Assembly (NCBI RefSeq): GCF_036240795.1
Contig: NZ_CP108454.1
Location: 4,216,001-4,280,000 of the forward strand
Length of the DNA: 64,000 nucleotides
DNA from: Streptomyces sp. NBC_01268
Lineage (GTDB): Bacteria; Actinomycetota; Actinomycetes; Streptomycetales; Streptomycetaceae
Reading direction: 5' to 3'
The position numbers and the translations under genes are program-made. Under the pieces are notes generated by a model. The model ran no database searches. It was not told where the DNA came from and saw only the letters and a program-made list of their open reading frames with translations. Positions 7,558 through 14,788 of this stretch are shown here, one piece after another (position 1 is the first letter of the stretch; each line of letters starts with the position of its first letter).

Positions 7558-8373
7558 CTACGCCTGGTGGTTCTCCCCGCTTCCTTCGGACGGCTGGCGA
7601 CGAAGGCGAACGGGTGCATCCTGAATGCTGGACGACTCGGGGAGGGGGCCGAGAGGCGTAGGAGTAGGTTTGGTGGCGGGTGTTCCAGGGTTGGCGGCAA
7701 GTAGATCATGCCTCCAGTACCAGGCGTCTCCGCCCCCACGGTTAAGTCGTGAGCGGCCCAGGTAAAGTTCTCGGATTCCCAGCTCTCGTTCAATGCTGTG
7801 CGCGACGATGAGCGTTGTCGCGTTGAGTTCCGCGTCCACTTCCCTCAACGCTTCGATAGCAGCAGCGAGAGTGTCGGGTTCCTCGTCGAACAGGGTGGGG
7901 TGAGAGTCCTGCCACCCAGCAGGCTGCCCCTGTGACGCGACGCGTTGTTTGGTGGGGCTCTTCTGAGGCCAGGGGATGCGGTTGATCTCCCCGTAGCCGA
8001 AAGACGTGAGCAGGAAGCGCCAGTCGCCGCATCGCCAACCCGGCGACTGGGTGAGGGGGGACCAAACGACCCGACCCGGGGTGATGAGCGGCATCTTGCG
8101 ATGCTCGCCAGGAGCCAGTCCGGCGGCGACGAGGTCCAGGCCGGCGGAGGCGGACTCCGGGGAATCCACGCCATGCTTGCCCGTGCTGAACACCCGGTGC
8201 AGTCGGTCCACCAAGAGCCTGTGGGCGGTAGATCCAACCCAGCCTCGGTCATGCCCCGTGTCGGGGTCGTAGTCGTCCATGGTGCGCCGGTAGGCCGACG
8301 TGGCTGCCCATGCCAGGGCCGCGAGAACACCGCTGGACTCAAGGTCCTCAAGCGCATCCTGCTGTTCGCTCAT
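7558..8373 (-). CDS. Unrecognised cargo protein upstream of Xre-ImmA
   Basis: A 271-residue cytoplasmic protein from ATG 8373-8371. The first 75 residues are helical and carry DDYDPDTGHDRGWVGSTAHR; the middle has Trp-rich stretches (WRCGDWRFLLTSFGYGEI), and near 215-245 there is IVAHSIERELGIRELYLGRS. The C-terminus is Pro-rich. I see no known catalytic motif. Co-transcription with an Xre-COG2856 gene is the arrangement of predicted toxin-antitoxin pairs, so it might be a toxin or a protein controlled by the peptidase, but that is inference. Confidence 0.7.
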   Translation of the reverse strand: MSEQQDALEDLESSGVLAALAWAATSAYRRTMDDYDPDTGHDRGWVGSTAHRLLVDRLHRVFSTGKHGVDSPESASAGLDLVAAGLAPGEHRKMPLITPGRVVWSPLTQSPGWRCGDWRFLLTSFGYGEINRIPWPQKSPTKQRVASQGQPAGWQDSHPTLFDEEPDTLAAAIEALREVDAELNATTLIVAHSIERELGIRELYLGRSRLNRGGGDAWYWRHDLLAANPGTPATKPTPTPLGPLPESSSIQDAPVRLRRQPSEGSGENHQA

Positions 8374-8377
8374 GCCA

Positions 8378-8410
8378 CACGACTGTACCTCACTTAAGTA
8401 AAAGGTGCAC
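8378..8410 (-). promoter_or_regulatory. Operator/promoter region of the cargo pair
   Basis: A perfect ACTTAAGT palindrome (8392-8399) lies inside a wider imperfect repeat with ACCT on one side and AGGT on the other, just upstream of the ATG at 8373. It is AT-rich in a GC-rich setting and is a natural binding site for the Xre domain encoded by the second gene. No clear -35/-10 pair is assigned. Confidence 0.4.
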
Positions 8411-8667
8411 GAAACTAAACCAGGCGCCGATGATGGCGCCATCGGATGAACCGAACATGTGCACGATTTCACGGGGAAACTTACCGCTCTAGAAGGTCGG
8501 CTGGCCAGCGTTTCAGTGCCGCTCATGCCGCCGGGTGCCATCGACGAGGCGGGGTCGCGTAGGGGTTTGGGCCCTTGCCCTGTGGGCCAGGTGCGGGCCA
8601 GGGGTGGCGTGCGACGCCCTGAACGCGAGGAACGTGCAGGTGGGAACGGGGGCGGGCGGGGTGTCGC
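8411..8667. other. Element right-end sequence without a gene
   Basis: Between the cargo promoter and the attachment site I see no supported gene. The stretch would form the end of the integrated element and may hold integrase/excisionase arm sites, which cannot be defined here. Confidence 0.4.
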
Positions 8668-8727
8668 GAACGGTCTTGAAAACCGTCGTGGCGCGAGTCA
8701 CCGTGGGTTCAAATCCCACACCCACCG
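8668..8727 (+). pseudogene. 3' half of tRNA-Ser(UGA): element attachment site
   Basis: The anticodon arm (ACGGT-CTTGAAA-ACCGT, anticodon TGA), the long variable arm, the T arm (GTGGG-TTCAAAT-CCCAC) and the 3' acceptor strand ACCCACC are intact. The 5' acceptor and D arm are not: upstream sequence is a G-run without a D-loop GG or D-stem. Integrative elements using a tRNA target leave exactly this, a 3' fragment at one end and a rebuilt tRNA at the other, which should lie left of the window. The original tRNA terminator follows at once. Confidence 0.75.
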
Positions 8728-8740
8728 CGGTGCCTGGAAC

Positions 8741-8772
8741 GGCCCCCGACCGGTCACGACCGGTCGGGGGCC
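8741..8772 (+). terminator. Terminator of the original tRNA-Ser gene
   Basis: A perfect 14-bp inverted repeat (8741-8754 with 8759-8772, arm GGCCCCCGACCGGT) has a four-base loop and begins 13 bases after the tRNA fragment. Confidence 0.7.
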
Positions 8773-9279
8773 GTCGGCTTTCCCGCCCCGCTGCCCGCCC
8801 CGGCTGCCCCCCCCGCGCCTGCCGCGCCAGACCCACCGCCCGCACGCCGGTCGCCCGCACGCCGGTCGTCCCACGCCTGTCGTCCCGGGTTCCGTGCGCC
8901 GGTTCTGCGCCCGCGCTCGACCGGCCCCCGCCCCGCTTTTCGCCCCGTTCTCGTGGCCCCCGGGCGGGGTTTTTCGGGCAGAAGGACGGATTGGCTGAAA
9001 AGCTGCCGAAACGCTTCAGCCCTTGGGAGGAACGGCCTCCCCCGCCCCTCCGGCTCCTCCGTGCGCGTGGCCTGGGGCTTTGTCGTGGTCGAGGGGGTTT
9101 ATCGACTTGTCCTCACGCTTGAGGGGGAATCAGGCGCTAGGGGGTGGTTCGACGGGGATTCGGTGGGCAACTCTGATCTTGCGACGTCGAGCAGGAAACG
9201 ACCGAGGTGGTCGGCCAACCGCCTTGGAATCAGCAGCAGTTCGCAGCATTCAGAGCTTTCAGTTCCCGGAGGAACAGAC
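8773..9279. other. Long leader/intergenic region without a gene
   Basis: After the tRNA terminator there is a C-rich stretch with a repeated CGCACGCCGGTCGCC-like unit (about 8838-8880). The region then becomes the upstream region of the secreted-protein gene. No coding frame is convincing, and I assign no promoter. Confidence 0.4.
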
Positions 9280-9591
9280 ATGGCAAGCATCCGTACCGCC
9301 CGCGTCATCGCCGCTGTCGCCGCCCTGCCCCTCGCCGCCGCTCTCTTCGGCGGGGTGGCCCAGGCCGACAACGGAGGATTCGCGGACAACGGATCGAACA
9401 CCAGCGTCGCCACGATCATCGGCAGTGGTGTGGGTGGCAACAACCACGGCAACTCGACCACGACCCAGCAGGTGGCGACGGGTTCCGGTGCCTCCAACCA
9501 GAACAACACCGCGAGCGTGAACGGCTCCGCCCTCACGCACATCGACCAGGCCAACGTGAACTCGGTCGTCAACTTCTATCCGTGGTGGTGA
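9280..9591 (+). CDS. Small secreted Asn/Ser/Gly-rich protein
   Basis: A 103-residue protein from ATG 9280 with a GGAGGA ribosome site (9268-9273). A signal peptide (IAAVAALPLAAALFGGVAQA) is followed at about residue 29 by DNGGFADNGSN and a mature chain of about 75 residues rich in Asn, Gly, Ser, Thr and Val, ending VVNFYPWW. There is no cysteine. The composition resembles surface-active or amyloid-prone secreted proteins, but it lacks the chaplin and rodlin motifs. The function is unknown. The gene stands alone behind a long leader. Confidence 0.75.
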   Translation: MASIRTARVIAAVAALPLAAALFGGVAQADNGGFADNGSNTSVATIIGSGVGGNNHGNSTTTQQVATGSGASNQNNTASVNGSALTHIDQANVNSVVNFYPWW

Positions 9592-9723
9592 CCGGCCCGA
9601 CGGGGGGAAGGCTCGCGGGGTGAACGGCGGCCCGTGCGGCGGCGCTTCGGCGCCGGCGCACGGGCCGCTTTCCGTCGTGGGGCCGACGCTCCCGTCGACG
9701 GGGATCCGGTGACCGTCGTGACC

Positions 9724-9757
9724 TTGACAGGGTGAGTGAATCTGACGGACAGTCAGA
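9724..9757 (+). promoter_or_regulatory. Promoter/operator of the steroid-type operon
   Basis: TTGACA (9724-9729) is followed by an inverted repeat, TCTGAC-ggaca-GTCAGA (9741-9757), about 40 bases before the first gene. The palindrome overlaps where a -10 element would lie, the usual position of a TetR-type repressor site. No TetR gene adjoins, so the regulator is elsewhere. Confidence 0.55.
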
Positions 9758-9797
9758 AACCTTAGGTGGAAGTCCTGTCCCGACGAGAGGCGTCGCC

Positions 9798-10970
9798 GTG
9801 CACCTCGCCCCGACCGAACGGCAACTGCGGCTGCGCGCCGAACTCCGCGCGTACTTCCGCGACGTGATGCCCGACGGGCCCCCGCCCCCCACCGACTCCG
9901 CCGCCCAGCGCCGGCTGCTGCTCCGCATCGGCGGCGACGGCATGCTGGGGCTCGGCTGGCCCGAGGAGTACGGCGGCCAGGGCCGCGGCCCCGACGAGCA
10001 GTTCGTCTTCTTCGACGAGGCCTACCGGGCCGGCGCCCCCGTCTCCATGGTCACCCTCAACACCGTCGGCCCGACCCTCATGAAGTACGGCACCGACGAG
10101 CAGAAGGCGTACTTCCTCCCCCGCATCCTCAGCGGCGAGATCGTCTTCGCCATCGGCTACAGCGAGCCCGAGGCCGGCACCGACCTGGCCTCGCTGCGCA
10201 CCAGGGCCGTACGGGACGCCGACTCCTGGCTGATCGACGGGCAGAAGGTCTTCACCTCGAACGCCCAGAACGCCGACTGGATCTGGCTCGCCTGCCGCAC
10301 CGACGCCGACCCCGGCACCCCCCGCCACCGGGGCATCTCGATCGTCCTCGTCCCCACCGACGCACCCGGGTTCTCGTGGACCCCGATCGAGACCGTCGGC
10401 GGGCTGACCACCACGGCCACCTACTACGACTCCCTCCGCGTCCCGGCCGGCAACCTCGTCGGGCCCGAGCACGGCGGCTGGGGGCTCATCACCAACCAGC
10501 TCAACCACGAGCGGGTCGCGCTCGCCGCGATCGGCATGCAGGCCGAGGACTTCTTCGCCGCCGCCCTCCGGCACGCCCGCACCCCCGATCCGGTCACGGG
10601 CGCGCGCCGGATCGACGAGCCGTGGGTCCGCATCCGCGCCGCCGAGGCCCACGCCCGGCTGGCGGCCACCCGTCTGCTCAACTGGCGCCTGGTCGGGGAG
10701 GTCGGGGCGGGCCGGCTGGCCCCCGGCGACGCGAGCGGGGTGAAGTTCGCGGGCACCGAGTCGGCCGTCGAGGTCTACCGGATGTGCCAGGAGATCGCGG
10801 GCGGCGCCGCACTGGTCCGGGCCGGATCGCCGGGCGCGTTCGAGGACGGCGAGCTGGAGCGGATGAACCGGGCGGCCCAGATCAACACCTTCGGGGGAGG
10901 CGTGAGCGAGGTGCAGCGCGAGATCGTCGCGACGATGCGGCTCGGCATGAAGGGGAGGGGGCGGCGATGA
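9798..10970 (+). CDS. Acyl-CoA dehydrogenase, ChsE1/FadE28-type subunit
   Basis: A 390-residue flavoprotein. GTG 9798 is chosen because GAGAGG sits eight bases upstream and the family starts near LAPTERQLRLRAELRAYF; longer in-frame starts lie inside the operator. It shows the acyl-CoA dehydrogenase order: helical N-domain with GLGWPEEYGGQG, mid beta-domain with IGYSEPEAGTDLASL, and helical C-domain ending FGGGVSEVQREIVA. With the second dehydrogenase two genes on, it matches the heteromeric ChsE pair that dehydrogenates steroid side-chain CoA esters. The next gene overlaps by ATGA. Substrate is inferred from the operon. Confidence 0.85.
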   Translation: MHLAPTERQLRLRAELRAYFRDVMPDGPPPPTDSAAQRRLLLRIGGDGMLGLGWPEEYGGQGRGPDEQFVFFDEAYRAGAPVSMVTLNTVGPTLMKYGTDEQKAYFLPRILSGEIVFAIGYSEPEAGTDLASLRTRAVRDADSWLIDGQKVFTSNAQNADWIWLACRTDADPGTPRHRGISIVLVPTDAPGFSWTPIETVGGLTTTATYYDSLRVPAGNLVGPEHGGWGLITNQLNHERVALAAIGMQAEDFFAAALRHARTPDPVTGARRIDEPWVRIRAAEAHARLAATRLLNWRLVGEVGAGRLAPGDASGVKFAGTESAVEVYRMCQEIAGGAALVRAGSPGAFEDGELERMNRAAQINTFGGGVSEVQREIVATMRLGMKGRGRR

Positions 10971-11971
10971 GCCAGGACCCACGTGATCCGCACGACCCGC
11001 ACACCCCTCACGACCCGCACACCCCGCGCGACCCGCACACCCCTCACAGTGACCTGTTCTACGAGCGGTTGAAGGCGTACGAGGGGCGGGCCGCCGCCGT
11101 CGGCGGCACCGGCAAGGACCCCGTCAACGAGCCCATGATCCGGCACTGGTGCGAGGCCATGGGCGACACCGACCCCGCCTACCAAGGCCCCGACGCCGTC
11201 GCCCCGCCCACCATGCTCCAGGCGTGGACCATGGGCGGCCTCTCCGGCCACACCGACCGCTCCGGGGCGTACGACGAACTCTCCGCCCTCCTCGACGCCG
11301 CCGGGTACACCTCCGTCGTCGCCACCGACTGCGAGCAGGAGTACCTGAAGCCGCTGCGGCCCGGGGACGCGATCACCTTCGACGCCGTCATCGAGTCCGT
11401 CTCGCCGCGCAAGACCACCAAGCTGGGCACCGGCCACTTCGTCACGACCCGGATGGACGTACGGGCCGGCGGCGAGCTCGCCGGCACCCACCGCTTCCGC
11501 ATCCTCAAGTACACGCCCGCGGCCCGCCCCGAGCGGCGGGAGGAGACCGCGCCCCAGGCGGCCGGCCGTCCCCGGCGCCCCCGCCCCGTCGTCAACCGCG
11601 ACAACGCCGGCTTCTGGGAGGGCGTGGCCGAGCACCGGCTGCTCGTCCAGCGCTGCGCCGACTGCGCGACCCTCCGCTTCCCCTGGCTGCCCGGCTGCAA
11701 CGCCTGCGGCTCCCGGCAGTGGGACACCGTCGAGGCGAGCGGCGAGGGCACCGTCTACTCGTACGTGGTGATGCACCACCCGCCCTTCCCGGCCTTCGAC
11801 CCCCCGTACGCGGTCGGGCTCGTCGAACTGGCCGAGGGCGTACGGATGATCAGCAACGTCGTCGGGGTGCCCTACGACAAGGTGCGGATCGGGATGCCGG
11901 TCCGACTGGAGTTCCTGAAGGTGGACGAGGAGCTCGAACTCCCCGTCTTCCGCGCGGGAGGCGAGGACTGA
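10967..11971 (+). CDS. MaoC-like hydratase fused to DUF35 OB-fold, ChsH2-type
   Basis: A 334-residue protein from ATG 10967. After a low-complexity head of repeated DPHTP units, residues about 28-180 are a hot-dog (MaoC/FAS1-like) hydratase domain. Residues about 205-330 are a DUF35 domain: zinc ribbon CADC...CNAC near 228-245, then an OB fold (EGTVYSYVVMHHPPFPAF). In M. tuberculosis, ChsH2 pairs with ChsH1 for hydration, and its DUF35 part binds Ltp2 to form the retro-aldolase. All those partners are in this operon. The repeated head is unusual and probably dispensable. Confidence 0.85.
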   Translation: MSQDPRDPHDPHTPHDPHTPRDPHTPHSDLFYERLKAYEGRAAAVGGTGKDPVNEPMIRHWCEAMGDTDPAYQGPDAVAPPTMLQAWTMGGLSGHTDRSGAYDELSALLDAAGYTSVVATDCEQEYLKPLRPGDAITFDAVIESVSPRKTTKLGTGHFVTTRMDVRAGGELAGTHRFRILKYTPAARPERREETAPQAAGRPRRPRPVVNRDNAGFWEGVAEHRLLVQRCADCATLRFPWLPGCNACGSRQWDTVEASGEGTVYSYVVMHHPPFPAFDPPYAVGLVELAEGVRMISNVVGVPYDKVRIGMPVRLEFLKVDEELELPVFRAGGED

Positions 11972-11972
11972 C

Positions 11973-13169
11973 ATGGACTTCACGCCCACGGAGGAGCAGC
12001 AGGCCGCGAGGGAACTGGCCGCGCGGATCTTCGGCGACCTCGCCACGCACGAACGCCTCACGGCCGCCGGCACCGACACCGACGCCGAACTCTGGAAGGC
12101 CCTGTGCGCCGCCGGTCTCCCCGAGTCGGTCGAGGAGACCGGACTGCTCGGACTCGTCCTCCTCGCCGAGGAACAGGGCCGCACCACCGCGCAGGTCCCC
12201 TTCACGGTGAGCTGCGTGTACGGGCTGCTCGCCGTCGCCCGGCACGGCACGGAGGACCAGCGGGCCCGGCTGCTGCCCGGCCTCCGGGACGGCACGACCG
12301 TGGTGACCGGCGCCTTCCCGGCGGTCGCCGGAACCGGCGCCGTACGGGTCGACGCCGAGGGCCGGCTCACCGGCGCCCTGGACCGGGTGCCCTGGCTGCG
12401 GGACGCCACCCACGTCCTCGTCCCGGCCGAGGACCGGACGCTGTGGCTGGTGCGCACGGCGGACGCCGCCCGCCCGGTCGAGCCCGTCGACCTCACCGCG
12501 CCCTGGTCCGCCGGCCGCCTGACCCTCGACGGGGTCCGCGGGGAGCGGCTCGGCGAGCGGCTCGGCGAGCGGCTGGGGGAGCGGCTCGGAGAGCGGGCGG
12601 GCAGCCTCGACGGGCGTCCTTCCGACGGCTCCCACGGCAGCCCCTCCGGCCGTCCGGCCGACGGCTCCCACGTCAGCCCCTCCGGCCGTCCGGCCGGCGG
12701 CTCCTCCCACGGCACCCCCTACGCCGACGTCCTCGCCGCCGCCAGGATCGCCTTCGCCGGGCTCCAGGCCGGGGTCTGCGCCGGGTCGCTGGCCCGGGCC
12801 GTCGCGTACACCTCGGAGCGCGAGCAGTTCGGGCGCCCGCTCTCCTCCCACCAGGCGGTGCAGCTGCGGGCCGCCGACGCGCACATGGACACCGAGTCCA
12901 TCCGGGTCACCGCCTACGAGGCCGCCTGGCGCCACGACGAGGGCCTGCCCGTGGGCGAGCACGCGCTGACGGCGGCCTGGTGGGCCGCCGAGGCGGGCAG
13001 GCGGGTCGTGCACGCCGGCCAGCACCTGCACGGCGGGCTCGGCGCCGACCTCGACCACCCCGTGCACCGGCACTTCCTCTGGGGGCGGCAGCTCGACGCG
13101 TACCTGGGCTGCGGCACCGAACTCCTCGCCGAACTGGGCGACCTGCTCGCGAAGGGAGCGGCCGCGTGA
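11973..13169 (+). CDS. Acyl-CoA dehydrogenase, ChsE2/FadE29-type subunit
   Basis: A 398-residue protein, one base after the ChsH2-type gene. It begins MDFTPTEEQQAARELAARI and has the shorter, divergent acyl-CoA dehydrogenase fold of the second ChsE subunit, with SEREQFGRPLSSHQAVQL in the C-domain and QHLHGGLGADLDHPVHRHF near the end. About residues 185-250 hold an inserted low-complexity stretch: GERL repeated, then a repeated SPSGRPADGSH unit, lying between mid and C-terminal domains. It would form the alpha-beta partner of the first dehydrogenase. The next gene overlaps as GTGA. Confidence 0.85.
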   Translation: MDFTPTEEQQAARELAARIFGDLATHERLTAAGTDTDAELWKALCAAGLPESVEETGLLGLVLLAEEQGRTTAQVPFTVSCVYGLLAVARHGTEDQRARLLPGLRDGTTVVTGAFPAVAGTGAVRVDAEGRLTGALDRVPWLRDATHVLVPAEDRTLWLVRTADAARPVEPVDLTAPWSAGRLTLDGVRGERLGERLGERLGERLGERAGSLDGRPSDGSHGSPSGRPADGSHVSPSGRPAGGSSHGTPYADVLAAARIAFAGLQAGVCAGSLARAVAYTSEREQFGRPLSSHQAVQLRAADAHMDTESIRVTAYEAAWRHDEGLPVGEHALTAAWWAAEAGRRVVHAGQHLHGGLGADLDHPVHRHFLWGRQLDAYLGCGTELLAELGDLLAKGAAA

Positions 13170-13573
13170 CCGCCGTGCAGGCCGGGGACGAGCTCGCCCC
13201 GCTCGTCGTCCCGATCACCCGCACCCTGATCGTCGCCGGGGCCGTCGCCTCCCGCGACTACCAGGACGTGCACCACGACGCCGAACTCGCCCGGGCCAAG
13301 GGCTCCCCGGACATCTTCATGAACATCCTCACCACCAACGGCCTGGTGGGCCGGTACGTCACCGACCGGTTCGGCCCCGGGGCCGTGCTCCGCAAGGTCG
13401 CCATCCGGCTCGGCGCGCCCAACTACCCGGGAGACACGATGACGCTCACCGGCACGGTCACGGAGGTCGACGGCGACACCGCCCTGGTGCGGGTCGTCGG
13501 CGCCAACGGCCTCGGCCACCACGTCACCGGGACGGTGACGGTGCGGCTGCCCGGAGAGGAGCGGGACCGATGA
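13166..13573 (+). CDS. MaoC-family hydratase subunit, ChsH1-type
   Basis: A 135-residue single hot-dog protein from a GTG overlapping the preceding stop. The segment SRDYQDVHHDAELARAKGSP carries the Asp/His hydratase motif of R-specific MaoC hydratases (D-x4-H type), and the C-terminal half gives the strands (GDTMTLTGTVTEVDGDTALV). It should form the ChsH1-ChsH2 complex with the two-domain protein upstream, hydrating the enoyl-CoA made by the dehydrogenase pair. Confidence 0.85.
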   Translation: MTAVQAGDELAPLVVPITRTLIVAGAVASRDYQDVHHDAELARAKGSPDIFMNILTTNGLVGRYVTDRFGPGAVLRKVAIRLGAPNYPGDTMTLTGTVTEVDGDTALVRVVGANGLGHHVTGTVTVRLPGEERDR

Positions 13574-14736
13574 GCGTCCGCGGCCGGGACTCGCTCGGCG
13601 GCCGGGCCGCCATCGCCGGGATCGGGGCCACCGAGTTCTCCAAGGACTCGGGGCGAAGCGAGCTCACCCTCGCCGTCGAGGCCGTGCACGCGGCGCTCGA
13701 CGACGCCGGGCTCACCCCCGCCGACGTCGACGGCATGGTCACCTTCACCATGGACACCAGCCCCGAGATCACCGTCGCCCAGGCGGCCGGCATCGGCGAG
13801 CTGTCGTTCTTCTCCCGCGTGCACTACGGGGGCGGCGCCGCCTGCGCCACCGTCCAGCAGGCCGCCCTCGCCGTCGCCACCGGCGTCGCCGAGGTCGTCG
13901 TCTGCTACCGGGCGTTCAACGAGCGTTCCGGGCGCCGCTTCGGCTCCGGGGTGCAGCAGCGCGAGCCGTCCGCGGAGGGCGCGGCGCTCGGCTGGCAGCT
14001 CCCCTTCGGGCTGCTCACGCCCGCCTCCTGGGTGGCGATGATCGCCCAGCGCTACCTCCACACGTACGGGCTGACGCCGGAGGCCTTCGGCCACGTCGCC
14101 GTCACCGACCGCCGCCACGCGGCCCGCAACCCCGCCGCGTACTTCCACGGCAAGCCGATCACGCTGGAAGAGCACGCCGCCTCCCGCTGGATCGCCGAGC
14201 CGCTGCGGCTCCTCGACTGCTGCCAGGAGACCGACGGCGGCCAGGCCCTCGTCGTCACCTCCGTCGAGCGCGCCCGCGACCTGCGGCGCCCGCCCGCCGT
14301 GATCGTGGCCGCCGCCCAGGGCGCCGGGCGCAACCAGGAGGCGATGACCAGCTTCTACCGGGACGACCTGACCGGGCTCCCGGAGATGGGTGTGGTGGCC
14401 CGGCAGCTGTGGCGCACCTCGGGCCTCGCACCCGACGACATCGACGTGGGCATCCTCTACGACCACTTCACCCCCTTCGTGCTGATGCAGCTGGAGGAGT
14501 TCGGCTTCTGCGGGCCCGGGGAGGCGGCCGACTTCGTCGCGGCGGACGCGCTGCCGCTGAACACCCACGGGGGGCAGCTCGGGGAGGCGTACCTGCACGG
14601 TATGAACGGCATCGCGGAGGCGGTGCGGCAGATGCGCGGCACGTCCGTGAACCAGGTGCCGGGGGCGGCCAGGACTCTGGTCACGGCGGGCACCGGCGTT
14701 CCCACGTCCGGGTTGATCCTGGGCACGGACGGCTGA
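13570..14736 (+). CDS. Thiolase-like lipid-transfer protein, Ltp2-type aldolase
   Basis: A 388-residue thiolase-superfamily protein from ATG 13570, overlapping the ChsH1-type gene. It has the Ltp/SCP2-thiolase look: AAIAGIGATEFSKDSG at the start, GGGAACATVQQAALAV in the first half, and NTHGGQLGEAYLHGMNG near the end, without the usual biosynthetic active-site set. With the DUF35 domain of ChsH2, Ltp2 cleaves the hydroxylated side chain, releasing propionyl-CoA in cholesterol catabolism. It closes the operon; the cleaved substrate here is inferred. Confidence 0.85.
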   Translation: MSVRGRDSLGGRAAIAGIGATEFSKDSGRSELTLAVEAVHAALDDAGLTPADVDGMVTFTMDTSPEITVAQAAGIGELSFFSRVHYGGGAACATVQQAALAVATGVAEVVVCYRAFNERSGRRFGSGVQQREPSAEGAALGWQLPFGLLTPASWVAMIAQRYLHTYGLTPEAFGHVAVTDRRHAARNPAAYFHGKPITLEEHAASRWIAEPLRLLDCCQETDGGQALVVTSVERARDLRRPPAVIVAAAQGAGRNQEAMTSFYRDDLTGLPEMGVVARQLWRTSGLAPDDIDVGILYDHFTPFVLMQLEEFGFCGPGEAADFVAADALPLNTHGGQLGEAYLHGMNGIAEAVRQMRGTSVNQVPGAARTLVTAGTGVPTSGLILGTDG

Positions 14737-14788
14737 GGACAGGGCCCCAGCGGTGGCCGCGCGGGGCGCGGCGCTCTTCACTCGCGCC

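Noticed and set aside
8639..8727. A complete tRNA-Ser(UGA) using GGTGGGA at 8639 as 5' acceptor.
   Set aside because: The acceptor would fit with one mismatch, but the D-arm region is four bases too long, G-only and lacks the D-stem and GG of the D-loop, so the 5' half is not a tRNA.
9280..9591. Chaplin or rodlin.
   Set aside because: No chaplin domain with its paired cysteines and no rodlin sequence features; only general composition is similar.
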